Assembly (NCBI GenBank): GCA_024500155.1
Contig: CM044879.1
Span: forward strand, 21,610,572 to 21,674,571
DNA length: 64,000 nucleotides
From: Chenopodium formosanum
Lineage: Eukaryota > Streptophyta > Magnoliopsida > Caryophyllales > Amaranthaceae
Direction: 5' to 3'
Part shown: positions 10,981 through 21,693 of the stretch, one piece after another
Layout of the letters: the number at the start of each line of letters is the position of its first letter
Position numbering within the stretch: the stretch's first letter is position 1
The notes under the pieces: generated by a model
Seen by the model: the letters and a program-made list of their open reading frames with translations, nothing else
Database searches by the model: none
Told to the model about the DNA's origin: nothing
Translations under genes and position numbers: made by a program

Positions 10981-13421
10981 TGATGTGTGTCATAAATGGC
11001 ACACATTTGATGAGCATTTAGGTCCTTTTTATCCTCTTTTCATAGCTTTCTTGCTCAATAAATGTTCGGTTTTATGCTTACTCTCTCTTTTCTACCTTTC
11101 TATGGTTTTCTAGTATTTTCTCCTTTATTTCTTTTATTTTCGTTATTTTAGTTGTTTTCTCTTTATTTTAGATTTTATAGAATTAGTTTTATTTTATTTT
11201 ATTTTATTTGATTTTATTTTCAATTCATTTTCTTTACTTTATTTTATTTTCATTTTATTATATTTTTCCTTCCTTTATTATTTTCATTTTCATTTTATTT
11301 CTTTTACTTTTATTTATCGGTTTTAGTTTTATTTGACTTTATTTTATTCCTCGGTTTTATGTGTGTTTGTAGGTGTTGGTTACAAGTCCAAATTGGTGCT
11401 AGCTACTGCATAGTTGAACCTTCATCACCATTATGGTGATGATGGTGATGGTGATGGTGATTAAAGTAACCAGAAACTACAGCAACAATTCCCCTGCTCC
11501 ACACTCCTTGCTTCAACTTCAACTCCTCTCAATGCAGCCCCTGCTGCCTCATACCCCGCAACAACTCGTGCAGCTACTTCACACAACACCAACCTCTGCC
11601 CCTGCTCCAGCTCCACACCACGCAAACACCAGCAGCAACAATCGCCACCAATCGAACCCCCAAATCAGCCACCCACTCCAGCCACCATCACCTCACGCAA
11701 CAACACAAACTCCAGCCACCACTACCTCACGCAACAACACCAATTGCAGCAACAAAGCCAACCACAGCCGTTGCCCCTTCACCCCTCAATTAACTGCCAC
11801 CACAGCTCCCGCATCAACCAACAGCCACCAAATGCGCCTACCTACCTCATGCAACACCACCACACACGCAACCACACAAGCAGCCCCCGCAACACACACT
11901 CCGACTACCAACAACCACCTTCGCCACCTGCAATTACCTCCAATTCGCACCACAAATGCAACCCGCAACCAGTTCTACTCAACCTGCCACCGTCGCATAT
12001 TTCTCCAGCCGCAACCACCAATTGCGCCGCCCTTGAAGCATCTCCTAGCCACAGCAGCAACTCCAATTGAACCTCCGCAATCGAGTTCCTTCGAACCTCA
12101 GCAGGTGCGGGCGCACATTCGACGAGTGCGGCCGCACCCAGCTGGGTATGTCATGAGTCGTTGATTGATGTTGATGAACAGCTGTGATGAATTGATGCGT
12201 GTGATGCATTTGACTTGAGCAGCAAAACGATTTCCGTTTAACTCTTATTTCCTTGATTTATTTTTCCTTTTTATTTCTTTTAATTTTCTTTTCCCAATTT
12301 CTTTTATTATTTTATTTTATTTTCTTTTCTTTCCTTTCCTTTTCCTTTTTATTTTCTTTTCTAGTTTTATTTCTTTAATCCTTGTATTTATAAATACCCA
12401 TTTTTGGGTAGAGAGAGAAACAAGTAGAATTAGAAGTAGAATTAGATCATATTCTTAGCTTAGTTGAGAGCTTCTCTCTCTAGTTTTTAGGATAATTTTA
12501 GGAGTAGATTTTAGAGAGAGAAAGTGAGGAATTTCAATGGTGATTGAGAGATTGAAGATCCAATGGTGACAATTGTATTGGAGATCTACTCTATTATCAA
12601 AGAGCATTTCTAAACTCTATCTCATTTATTGCTTGTTTAATATTCATTGTTTTGATTCTTTGATTTCGTTTGGATTTTGATGAATTGATGATTGATCTTG
12701 ATTAGTGTATTTGTTCTTCTTAGATTGTTGATTCTTTGATTGTTGATTGTTGATCTCTTTAGTTGTTGGTTGAATGGATGATCATGTTTGAGTAGTTGTT
12801 TGGTTAGGGATTTGGTGAAACTTATGATGTAATGAATTGTTGTAAATTGGGGATAATTGATGGAGTTGATGATGTGATTAAACTTGGTTGATTGATCATG
12901 AGCATGTGTGTGATTAATTAAAGAGTAGCTGACTTTGATTATTGCACTAGATTGCATTGTAAGTTCACATTGATACAGACCATTGATTTGTGGCTTGCAT
13001 TTTACACGAGTGAGGTGTCTTGTGATGTTTCCTAGCTAGAGTTTATCGTAGTTGACGCTAGTTAGACCTCTAGGAGAATAGCTTGATATGCTCTTTTGGT
13101 TGCATGTTTGATCTACCCTCACATTGCTTGACTTAGTCGACTTTCCATTCCAATTTGCTATGTTCATTGCTATTATTTTCGGATCCTAATCCCTAGCTCT
13201 TATATTTGTTTGGTTTCTTCGTTTTAGTAGTTGTTAGAGTCATATTTTACCCTTTGTCTTCGACCTAGCTTAGGTATATAATTGGAAGCACTTAGACATT
13301 ACCGTTCCTTTGGGTTCGACCCTTGACTTACCTCTATACTTGTATTTAGGTTTGTTGAGTGTTTATAAATTTTGTTTGGCTTAGGGAGAATTAGCCCAAT
13401 GACCTTGTTTTCCCCACGTCA
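10981..13421 (+). repeat. Solo LTR, family B, 2441 bp, TSD ACAAT
   Basis: The LTR runs from TGATGTGTGTCATAAATGG to ...TTTTCCCCACGTCA and is flanked by perfect acaat duplications (10976-10980 and 13422-13426), so it is a solo LTR inserted in Copia-2. In order it has: an imperfect inverted repeat at the 5' end; a 350-bp ATTTT-rich tract; a cat/atg hairpin (about 11426-11460); a 600-bp C/A-rich open tract (11465-12090); GC palindromes (12104-12139); a second T-rich tract; a TATA box (tatttataaatac, 12385-12397); an agagaga leader; and R/U5 shared with family A. The 243-codon frame at 11433-12164 is low-complexity Ser/Thr/Pro/His/Asn. Confidence 0.9.
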
Positions 13422-16400
13422 ACAATCATTAATGTTCAACAACGAACTTTTCCATTTAACATCTTTCCTTATTATTGCCTTTAAGGCAACAATATTCTCA
13501 ACATATATTTTAGTAGACTCCCTGATGATGCCTAGCTTGGGTTTCACTCCAAGCGACTCACAACGATTTGGGATACCCTAATCACTTGTGATTATGGAAA
13601 TTTTACTTAAATTCCCGCACATTATATATGGATGCATATCCATGTTACCATTCTCAAGCCACAACACTTCTTGCCTCGTGCTTATAAATGGCTTCTTTGC
13701 TAAGGATGTAATCCTTGTTAAGGTTTGTGCTTGCAACATCATAACTCAAATTATATTTGTTTCCATGCGTCAAGAACTTCATCCAACTACTTATCTAAGT
13801 TCTATGGATGTTCTTGACTATAATGTAATGATCTAATACATAGATTAACGTCGATTGGTGTTATATACGTACTTCACATGCTCTAAGCAAGTAAGTCGTC
13901 TGACAATTCCATATCATAGCTTTACATGATGGTTTTAATTCTAGAATGATTCTCAATTTTATTCCATCCATGTGACATTCAGCTCATACAGTTACACTGA
14001 GTCTTGCCAAATTGTTCGCTATATGACATGGTTGAAAATCTCTTACTAGAGTCTTTCTTGTTTGACTTAGTACTTAGCCTAGCTTATACTTGGTTCAAAC
14101 AATTTACTTAGCTTCATACATATGGGTCGAAAGACTTTCAAAGTCCTTCATGTTTAACATGGTAATTTCCTTTACTCATTTAAACATTTAATTAAGTCTA
14201 TACCATATAACTTAATTCCCAGCATGTACTAAGTATCATTTTTAGCTCAGTCCATTGTCGAAATTACTTTCAAATCTAAGCATTTAGCATTTGATAGTTG
14301 TTTTACAATAGAGTTCGTAAACTTCTTGTTGGATCATTACTTTTGCTCCCACTAAACTTCTTGTTCATCAGAATTTCTATGTTTCTCCATAAGTCAATCC
14401 TCTTATTAACTTTTTGAGAAAACACGTTCCAATTACTTCATGCAATGCTTCCTTTAATCCCATGGCGGATTCCATGTGCTTGCTTTCAAATCTAGCATTA
14501 TTTAGATTTTCAAAACCCTTAGACCATTCCATAGTCACTTCCAAAATTCCATTTTGGGAAGGCGGTTTCGGTATCTACTTTTTCATATTTCATATGCGCA
14601 ATTTTGCTAGATCAATCACGAAAAGACTTGAGCATTTCGATTGGTGAATGGGATTTTATTAAAATCAACTCCTTGAAATTAATTATATCCTTTACAACCA
14701 ATCTAGCTATGTATGCATATATATTTCCACATTTGTTAGTTTTCTCCTTGAAAACTTATTTGCAATCGATGGGTCTTTCACCTTTCATGCAAATTAATCA
14801 AGTTTCAAACATGATTTTCAAACATGGAGTCTATTTCGGATTTTCATGGCCTCTAACCATCATTCGGAATTTGGATTTGTCGTAACTATCTTACAAGACA
14901 TTATTCCTTTGCTTGTAAGTCTTAGGTTTATTTCTAACTTAATAGAAAATTTATAGGATTCAATCCAAGCCTTTGGTAAATTCTATACCTATACGGGGTA
15001 ATTGCATCAAACACTGAGTTTTAAGGCGCTTTCAAAGCCCTTTTATTATGTTGATCTTACTCCAACATCTTTAATGTTTTGTGAGTAATGAATTCTCTTT
15101 TAAGGCACTTGTAAAGTCCTTTTGAGTACTCTTAATCAAGCATTCTCATGAAGTCCTTTAAGGTCTTCCGAGATTCTCAGTTCTAGTTTGTTGCTAAGCT
15201 CGATGGTCATCGAGTTCATTTTCCTCCCACTTGTCGTTTTGGAAACGTGTTACTTTCCAGAAAGACACCACTTAGAGCAACAAACATTATGTTCTCGATT
15301 AGGATGTGGAGGTAATGCCCGTAGTCTCACTTGAATGCTTACAAAGAGACATGTATATTATCTTTGGGTAAAAGTTCGTTGTGAAACAAACAGTTAGCTC
15401 CCACTTGAGCTATCTTAGTCTTTATTGTGCCATTCAGCTCCCACTGAGCCACCTAGCTCCCACTGAGACTAATAGCCTTAGACATATACTTGAAAAGACT
15501 TTTACAAGTTATTTCTATCCATAACTAAATATGGTGTCCTTTCTTAGCTTCGACATTTTGTTTAGTGTAACATTAGTCATTTGTGCAAATCTTTAAGAAC
15601 TTTATAGGAAGGGTTGTGAACCATCATCGTTCGAGTCATTTTCAAATGACACCGAGGTCTCCATGAAGACACACCATGTTCTTTGTGGAGTTATTTATGA
15701 AAATTTCCATTCATAACTTTGAGATAGTCACGCTTGGCTCAGGCAAAAATCGGTCGATCTAATCTAGACGTTTTGATATCTTGCCAAGTCGATTATGTAC
15801 TTTACTGAACTCTTGAGCTACTCAAGTCAAGTCTGTTCACATTTGATGAATATAGCCATATCCTTTCAAATTCTTTGTGAAACGTTGAAATAATTGAATC
15901 CTCTTTAGTCTTCGGAGTCAATTATCTATACCAAGAACAATAGCTCTCTGCTTTGTCGGTTTCAACAAGTAAGACTTTCTTGTCTTAGAACGATTTCCAA
16001 TTCGAGCAACTATCAAGAGCCTATCTAATAGAGCCTTGAGTACGTTCTTGTCAATGTGACATTGCTAAAGATGTTTGGAACGCAAATCAAGACCATGACT
16101 TGAACTTAGTGAGTTTATCATGTTAGAGAAATGTTTGTTTATAATCAAGCATTCTTAACTCACCACTTGGATAACCATCCCATTCAAATAAATCTCGCAA
16201 CTATTGCTCATTACTTTGAATGTGAGTTTTTTCGTGTGTAAACGGATCAATTGCTGATTATGGAACATAATAACCATTACTTGTTCCAGCCTTTGGCTTA
16301 AAAGGTCTTTAACAAAACATACGACCTTACAACTGATGTAGCTCTTCTTGCTTCATTCTAAGCTTGTAAGTCGATAACTTAGCTTAACTTCAATAGTTTG

Positions 16401-18200
16401 AGGTCACTTTCATAGTGGAACACTCAAGCAGTATCCGATACTTGTGAAGATAACGAATTGCTAAGTAAACTACAATAACATGAACTCATGAATTGAAATG
16501 AAATCTAATTCCTTTTCTCTGTTCCTTCTTTCCTATATTTCTTATCATACAATATATCATAATCTTACTTTAAGAATCATTTCTTTAAGTACCTTGACTC
16601 TTATACTTTGTTAGGCATAATCAAGCACCTAGTGCGTCGTTAAACAAAGTTCCATCTTTTCCATTAATTCTTACTCGAATTACTACATCAATGAGTCCTA
16701 CTCAATTGTGATGCGAAAAGATACGTTGGTTGTCAAACATTGACAATCTTGAGTTTGCAACTCAATACCTCATGTTTTATCAAAACTACCTAGTATTTTG
16801 AATACATGACGTCCAACCGTCCTATCGGACTTAGTTATAAAAGTCATTTATGAGAATTGTATTTTAGAAATGCTTTTCCTTTCTTTGAGAACTATTCTCA
16901 AGGATTTCCTTTACCAATCATGGAAACAATATTATTTGATTTAGAATGCTATAAATATAAGTGCAAAATATAACCATTTATCAAGAACATAATAAGTTTG
17001 AAATTTAATAGCATTCATGCAAACTTCAATCTTATTAAACGTCTTATTTACGCATAAAAATTGTCCCTGTTTGGCGAAAATAAGGCGATTCCAAGATCCG
17101 AAGAAACAAAGAGTGGTTAAGCATGCTTTGGCTTGTCTTAAACACTCAATCTTCTAGGGTAAGCATTGCCTTGCTAATGGCTCTAAGCCACTCTTGGTTA
17201 GACAATCGTCGCATCTAATGCATCTTTGACGATGTATCTCTTTTTCCACGGTATGTGAGGACTCCTCACTCATACCGATGAGTTAAACCAAAACCAACGT
17301 GCACATCCGGTGTGCCTTATGCCCCTTAGAGAAGTGATGGCACCTCGCTTTGGCGTAGCCTACCATCACCATCGACCGGTTAGTAATTGTTGTTTTGGAA
17401 AGGCAAGTTTGACTCAATATTATTAGGGACCTAGGATTTCTATATTGGTTGATTTAAGTGAACTTAACTAATCATCGCAACATCAAGAAAACCTAAACAT
17501 GCATCTAACGAATAATTCACACATATATATATATAAGCATAATATATAAAGCGAAATTATAGATGCATATTGGCAACTAGCATGACCCCTTGAAATCTTC
17601 ATATCTTCAAAAGGTCTTTATTTGCAATTCAAGGCTTTGTCTTCCAGGATACGCCGTCTTCAAGACTTAACCAAACTATGCAAAAACTAGTGTCTACAAC
17701 TAGGAATAATCTAAATATTAAAGTACAAAAATACTTAACGGTGCATAGACCGTATTTAGATTTACAAAATTACATAACGGCACGTAGTCCGTATTTTCTA
17801 TCCTAGTCGGGTCCCACTAGTTGCCATTTCATAAAACCTGTGAGAGAGAGAATATACATTCCATTCATCCATTCACTATTTGTGAATGGCCCATGCAATT
17901 TACAAAAACAAAACAAGTAAAATGCATTTAAACAACGCGCGCACTAGAAACTAATCTAGGTGGTTAATCCGATTAACACGCCTAATTAAAACTAGTCAAA
18001 GTTGTTTAACCGATTATGTGATTGACGTCGTTAATAATTGAAGCTCTCACTAAATTCCGCATTTCCCTTAATTAATCTAATTAATTAAGTCAGTAGCACC
18101 CAAACTTGTCAAAATGAAATTTTGCCAATGCCGCTCAAAATCGAGGCCTAGCCTCCCAAAATTTTAATTAAAATAAACAAGATTAATTAAAATAAATAAA
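13422..18200 (-). other. Copia-2 interior: decayed gag-pol region
   Basis: About 4.8 kb of AT-rich sequence without a long frame. By comparison with Copia-1 this should be the decayed pol and gag region read right to left, but stops are too dense for domain calls. Typical copia wording such as 'ctcccactaaacttcttg' (near 14345, and 'ctactaaacttcttatc' near 27968 in Copia-1) is shared by the two elements. Confidence 0.5.
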
Positions 18201-19464
18201 AAGGCAAAATAATTAACATTAATCTTACTATGGCTAGTCACCTCACCGCACCAAGCATACGCACACGCCAAAACCACGAACACACGGCACACGGCCGCGA
18301 GCTGCTACCACGGAACAGCCGCGCGTGGCTGCTGCAGCCCGCGTGCTGCTGCCGCGCGTGTGCTGTTGCTGTGCGTGGCTGCTGCCGCGCGTGTGGCTGC
18401 AAGCGAGGCGGCGCAACCACCTTGGCATCCACATGCGGGCTGCTGTGCAGCTCGGCTCGCCATGGTGGTGCATTGCCTCGTTTTGCGTGCCACAACCTTG
18501 GGATTTGATCCCTTTTTCGCGAGACAAAAATAATTAATTCTAAATTAATTTTAGAACTAATTTAGTGAGCAAAATAAAATTTTAAACAAGTCTAACTTAA
18601 TAAAATTTTCAAAGTGCAATAACCAAAATAATTCCAAGAAATTTCTTTAATTAAATTGGTTTAGCTTGGTGCAAAATAAAATCGAGGCAATTTCTCACTT
18701 TCAATTTAATCAATTTAAATTAAACTTGAGAATTTGACAAAGTAAAGGGAAGTTGGAAAAATATGAACTTTAATGTTCAAATAAAAATTCCAACATCTAA
18801 ATTTGTGAATCCTTGAAAATTATATCTTCCAACATAAGAAAACCAAATTTCTATCATAAAAATCGAAACTTTATGTTTCCAATCAACTCAAAATGATTAA
18901 AACAACAAAGTTCAACTCAAAATAACATGGAATTTAGTGGTTTTTAAAGTTTCAATCACTTATCACAAATAAAGATTGAATCTTTAACACTTAGGAAGCC
19001 TCAAAAAATAAAATTTTCACACTAAAAGGCAATTAGTTTGCAATTATGTAAAAATATCAACCTTTAAGCATCAAATACTACCAAGTAAGTGTGCTTTAAG
19101 GGGACATAAAAATGCAGAAAATAATGCAAACAATCAACCATATAATCAACAATTTATGCCATTAATTTCAAGGTTAGAAAAGACTTAAAAAATTTCGTCA
19201 AAAACGAAAAACCCCTCGAAAAAGGCATTTCTGGTCAGAATTTGGCTAAAATCACAATCCCCTTGGGCTATAACCTTTCCAGAACACGTTTTCCACCCAA
19301 AATTCACTAGTCTTGGGCGAAAATCTGGCATCCGGGCCAAACTCGACATTAAAAACGGGATTGAAATAAATAAAACCTAGCTACTAATCTAATTAGCAAC
19401 TTAAACCAGAAAATTAAGCCAGAATAAACCTTGAAAAAACATGATTATAAAAATAAACGAGCAA
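18201..19464 (-). other. Copia-2 leader with GC-rich island
   Basis: Lies between the primer binding site and the decayed gag. A 250-bp GC-rich island (18240-18500), rich in gctgctgc/cgcgcgtg words, stands in otherwise AT-rich sequence. Open frames on both strands are composition artefacts. Copia-1 has an equivalent island at 32110-32475. Confidence 0.55.
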
Positions 19465-19478
19465 GGCTCCGATGCCGC
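19465..19478 (-). other. Primer binding site of Copia-2
   Basis: Next to the 5' LTR end the minus strand reads ggcatcggagcc, close to the initiator-Met site tggtatcagagcc typical of Ty1-copia. Confidence 0.55.
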
Positions 19479-20745
19479 TGTTCGGGTTTGGTGAGTCCGA
19501 CTCACCGCGAAAACAACCCCGACCTGAGGAACCACTCGCAATTAATAAAATCATAAAGCATAAATAAATAATCACAAGGAAAGGAGAACGAATCTTACCC
19601 TCGAAGCGAGCTTCGCCCTTACAAAACCGGGCTCTTAATTGAAAGCCACGAGCACCGCAAGCGTCGTGCCTCTGACGGTATCCACCCACAAAGGACGAAC
19701 ACAACTTTAAGGTCCGCTACCTTGGAGTTAGCAAGGTCCGACCAAAACCCGAGTGTTATATGATTTAAGAGTTTTCCCAAAAATATAAAATGCTCTTTTT
19801 AACTCCCACTCAAGCACTTTACTCCAAATCCCAATGTTGGTATTTATAGAGGAGAGTATGAGTGGGAATTTCAATCCCATCAATGTGGGATCATGAAATT
19901 CCACAAATTAATTTAAAGCTAAATTAAATTAAAATTGCAAACTAATAACAAATCTACAAGTGGCATTACCATGTGAGATGGGTTAGTGAGGACCACATGG
20001 AAAGTAGGGGACCATACTTGCTCCCCACTCAGTAATCTCCTTGTGCCACATGTCCTCACTCACTTACTCCCATTTCCATGCTTCCCCTTAATCCACGGCC
20101 CTATGGCCCGAGCCAAGCCCGAGCCCGGCCCGAGCCCAGCCCGCACCCAGCCCGCACCCAACTGCTGCTGTGCTAGCGAGCCTAGCCGCGGTAGCTAGCT
20201 GCTGCACGCACCACGTGCTGCGGCTGCTAGCTGCTGCTGGCCGTGGCTGCTAGCATGGTGCGCTAGCACGCACCTAGCCAGCCATGCTAGGCTCGGCATG
20301 GTGCTTGCTAGCCACCTTTGCTAGGACATTTTTGCCCCTAGCATTCGGATGCTCGGGGCACTCCGATGCTAGGGGTATTTTGGGAATATGGTCGATTTAT
20401 TATCATTTTTGCGCGCCTCGTCTTTTATTATTTTGACTCGACTTCCGACGATTGGTTTCGACGCTCCAAGCTCGAATTACCGACATCTAATTATTTAACA
20501 CTCGGGCGACGAATTAATTTCTTCCGAATTAATTCGTCGAGTCGGTTCGTATATTTTTCTTGGGTGTGACCCGAAGGGTTCAGTCAAGATTAAGCTGTAA
20601 TATTAATTATATTAATATTACTGATCGGAAGCGGCCTCCACCCAGGCATTCCGATCACATGACCTTGCTGAATATATTAGCTTTCTACTAATTCTGAACC
20701 CGCTATCAGAATAATACACTTGTTTGAAGGACACCATTCCTTTCA
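19479..20745 (-). repeat. 5' LTR of Copia-2
   Basis: Pairs with 8593-9858. It ends ...CCCGAACA on the minus strand against ...CCCCAACA in the partner, and includes the same GC-rich block (20100-20340). Confidence 0.85.
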
Positions 20746-21350
20746 GTATGTACCTCAAGGATACGACCATGCCATGTGAGGGAGATCCGAGGCACCTCGG
20801 TAGCTTCCGCGGGATCCGTCACCCGGGTAGCCTTGCCCATAACTTTAAGCATACGGGCGTAAGACACCTCCCCCCAATTCAGGTTACCTACTTCCCCAAG
20901 TCATTGATGAGGCAAATACGTAACCAGATAACAAAACGCTCTCCCCAATCACTCATGATAGTGGCGGAAAGAACGTGGGCAATGTATATCCGAGAAAGCT
21001 GCTCAAGTTCACACTGCCGGTCAACCTCGTCAGCGACCACTCGTCGGCAAGAACTGAGTACGGACAAGACTGTACGTACACGTGAAGAACCGTCGCAAGA
21101 CGGTTCCCCACGAGGTCACTCAGTCTCACGTCTAACCCCGTAACGACCCCTACAACTACAGGCTCACCTACAAAAGGAAAACCCATAATCATAGAGAAGT
21201 CGTAAGGGGTAACCGTTATCTCTCCCCACGGAAAGTGAAAAGTGTTGGTGGAATCCCACCAAAACTCTGGCAATCCGCTGAGGAAAGCTGACGAAGCAGG
21301 CTGACCTGATAAATTCCAAAGAGCCGCCAGCGGCCTGCTGATCCCTAAAA
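20746..21350 (-). pseudogene. Plant mobile domain (PMD-type) gene, 5' part
   Basis: On the minus strand the frame gives FWWDSTNTFHFPWGEITV and PYDFSMIMGFPFVGEPVV, the classic PMD start (a Trp/Thr-rich strand, then THTFHLPWGE-like, then a Gly-Leu/Phe-Pro turn). After a stop and a frameshift near 20930 the next PMD block follows (DLGEVGNLNWGEVSYARM). The exon ends RILE at a possible donor GTACAT (about 20753), and Copia-2 follows 8 bp later. The remaining exons are at 7376-8520. The 5' end is cut at the junction with the truncated Athila LTR, so the start codon at 21393 belongs to LTR sequence and is not the gene's own. Confidence 0.7.
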
Positions 21351-21679
21351 GCCTGCTGGAATTGCCTTGGAGACCTCTCCGAGGCCTCTCCAAGGCCTCT
21401 CTAAGCCCTCTCTAGCCAAATGCTTCTTCCTTGCTTAATCATTAAGGTCCCGAATTGAATCCTTTGCCAAGGTGATTCTCACAATACCTACACAAGTAAA
21501 CAAAGAAAGGAAATAAAAGGGAAGAAGAGCCAAATAAAGGAAAACACGAGAATCATAAAGAAAAGAGGAAAAAGAGGAACTAAAGGAAAAAGGACCAAAA
21601 ATAAGAGAAGAAAGCATGAAAAAGGGAAAGAAATAACCCTAAAAGACTACCCTATGAGTGCCATAAATGACACTCATCA
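21351..21679 (-). repeat. 3' LTR (family A) of Athila-like element 2, truncated
   Basis: Matches the U3 start of the 5' LTR (40216-40388 plus 42050-42229), including the ggagacctctccgaggcc block, and ends CACTCATCA next to a polypurine tract. About 1.3 kb at the R/U5 side is missing, replaced by the PMD-type gene. Confidence 0.75.
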
Positions 21680-21693
21680 AATTCCCCAAAGCT
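21680..21693 (-). other. Polypurine tract of Athila-like element 2
   Basis: The minus strand reads agctttggggaatt directly before the LTR start TGATGAGTG, the same arrangement as at 3177-3190. Confidence 0.75.

Larger units (their letters stand above)
8593..20745 (-). mobile_element. Copia-2: Ty1-copia LTR retrotransposon, degenerate, 12.2 kb
   Basis: Two 1.27-kb LTRs (8593-9858 and 19479-20745) bracket the element. A primer-binding-like site abuts the right LTR, and a purine-rich tract abuts the left one (minus-strand aagtgggac before TGAAAGGA), so it reads right to left. The flanks are gtacg and gtatg, a 4-of-5 target duplication. The LTRs differ at several per cent of sites by eye, including an indel near 19528, so this is an older insertion than Copia-1. 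The interior has no intact gag or pol: short copia-like wording survives only as stop-ridden sequence. It sits about 8 bp inside an intron of the PMD-type gene and hosts a solo LTR at 10981-13421. Confidence 0.8.

Noticed and set aside
11433..12164. 243-codon frame (and the 147-, 180-, 247- and 257-codon frames in the other LTRs) as protein genes
   Set aside because: Low complexity, explained by C/A-rich composition, open in more than one register, sequence not conserved between copies, and located in U3. Kept as a finding, not as genes.
18230..18537. Overlapping Ala/Arg/Cys-rich frames on both strands
   Set aside because: They follow from a GC-rich repeat island in the Copia-2 leader; no domain, and open on both strands.
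20953..21393. ATG at 21393 as the start of the PMD-type gene
   Set aside because: The first ~14 codons lie in Athila LTR sequence shared with 40216-40290; the gene is truncated there.
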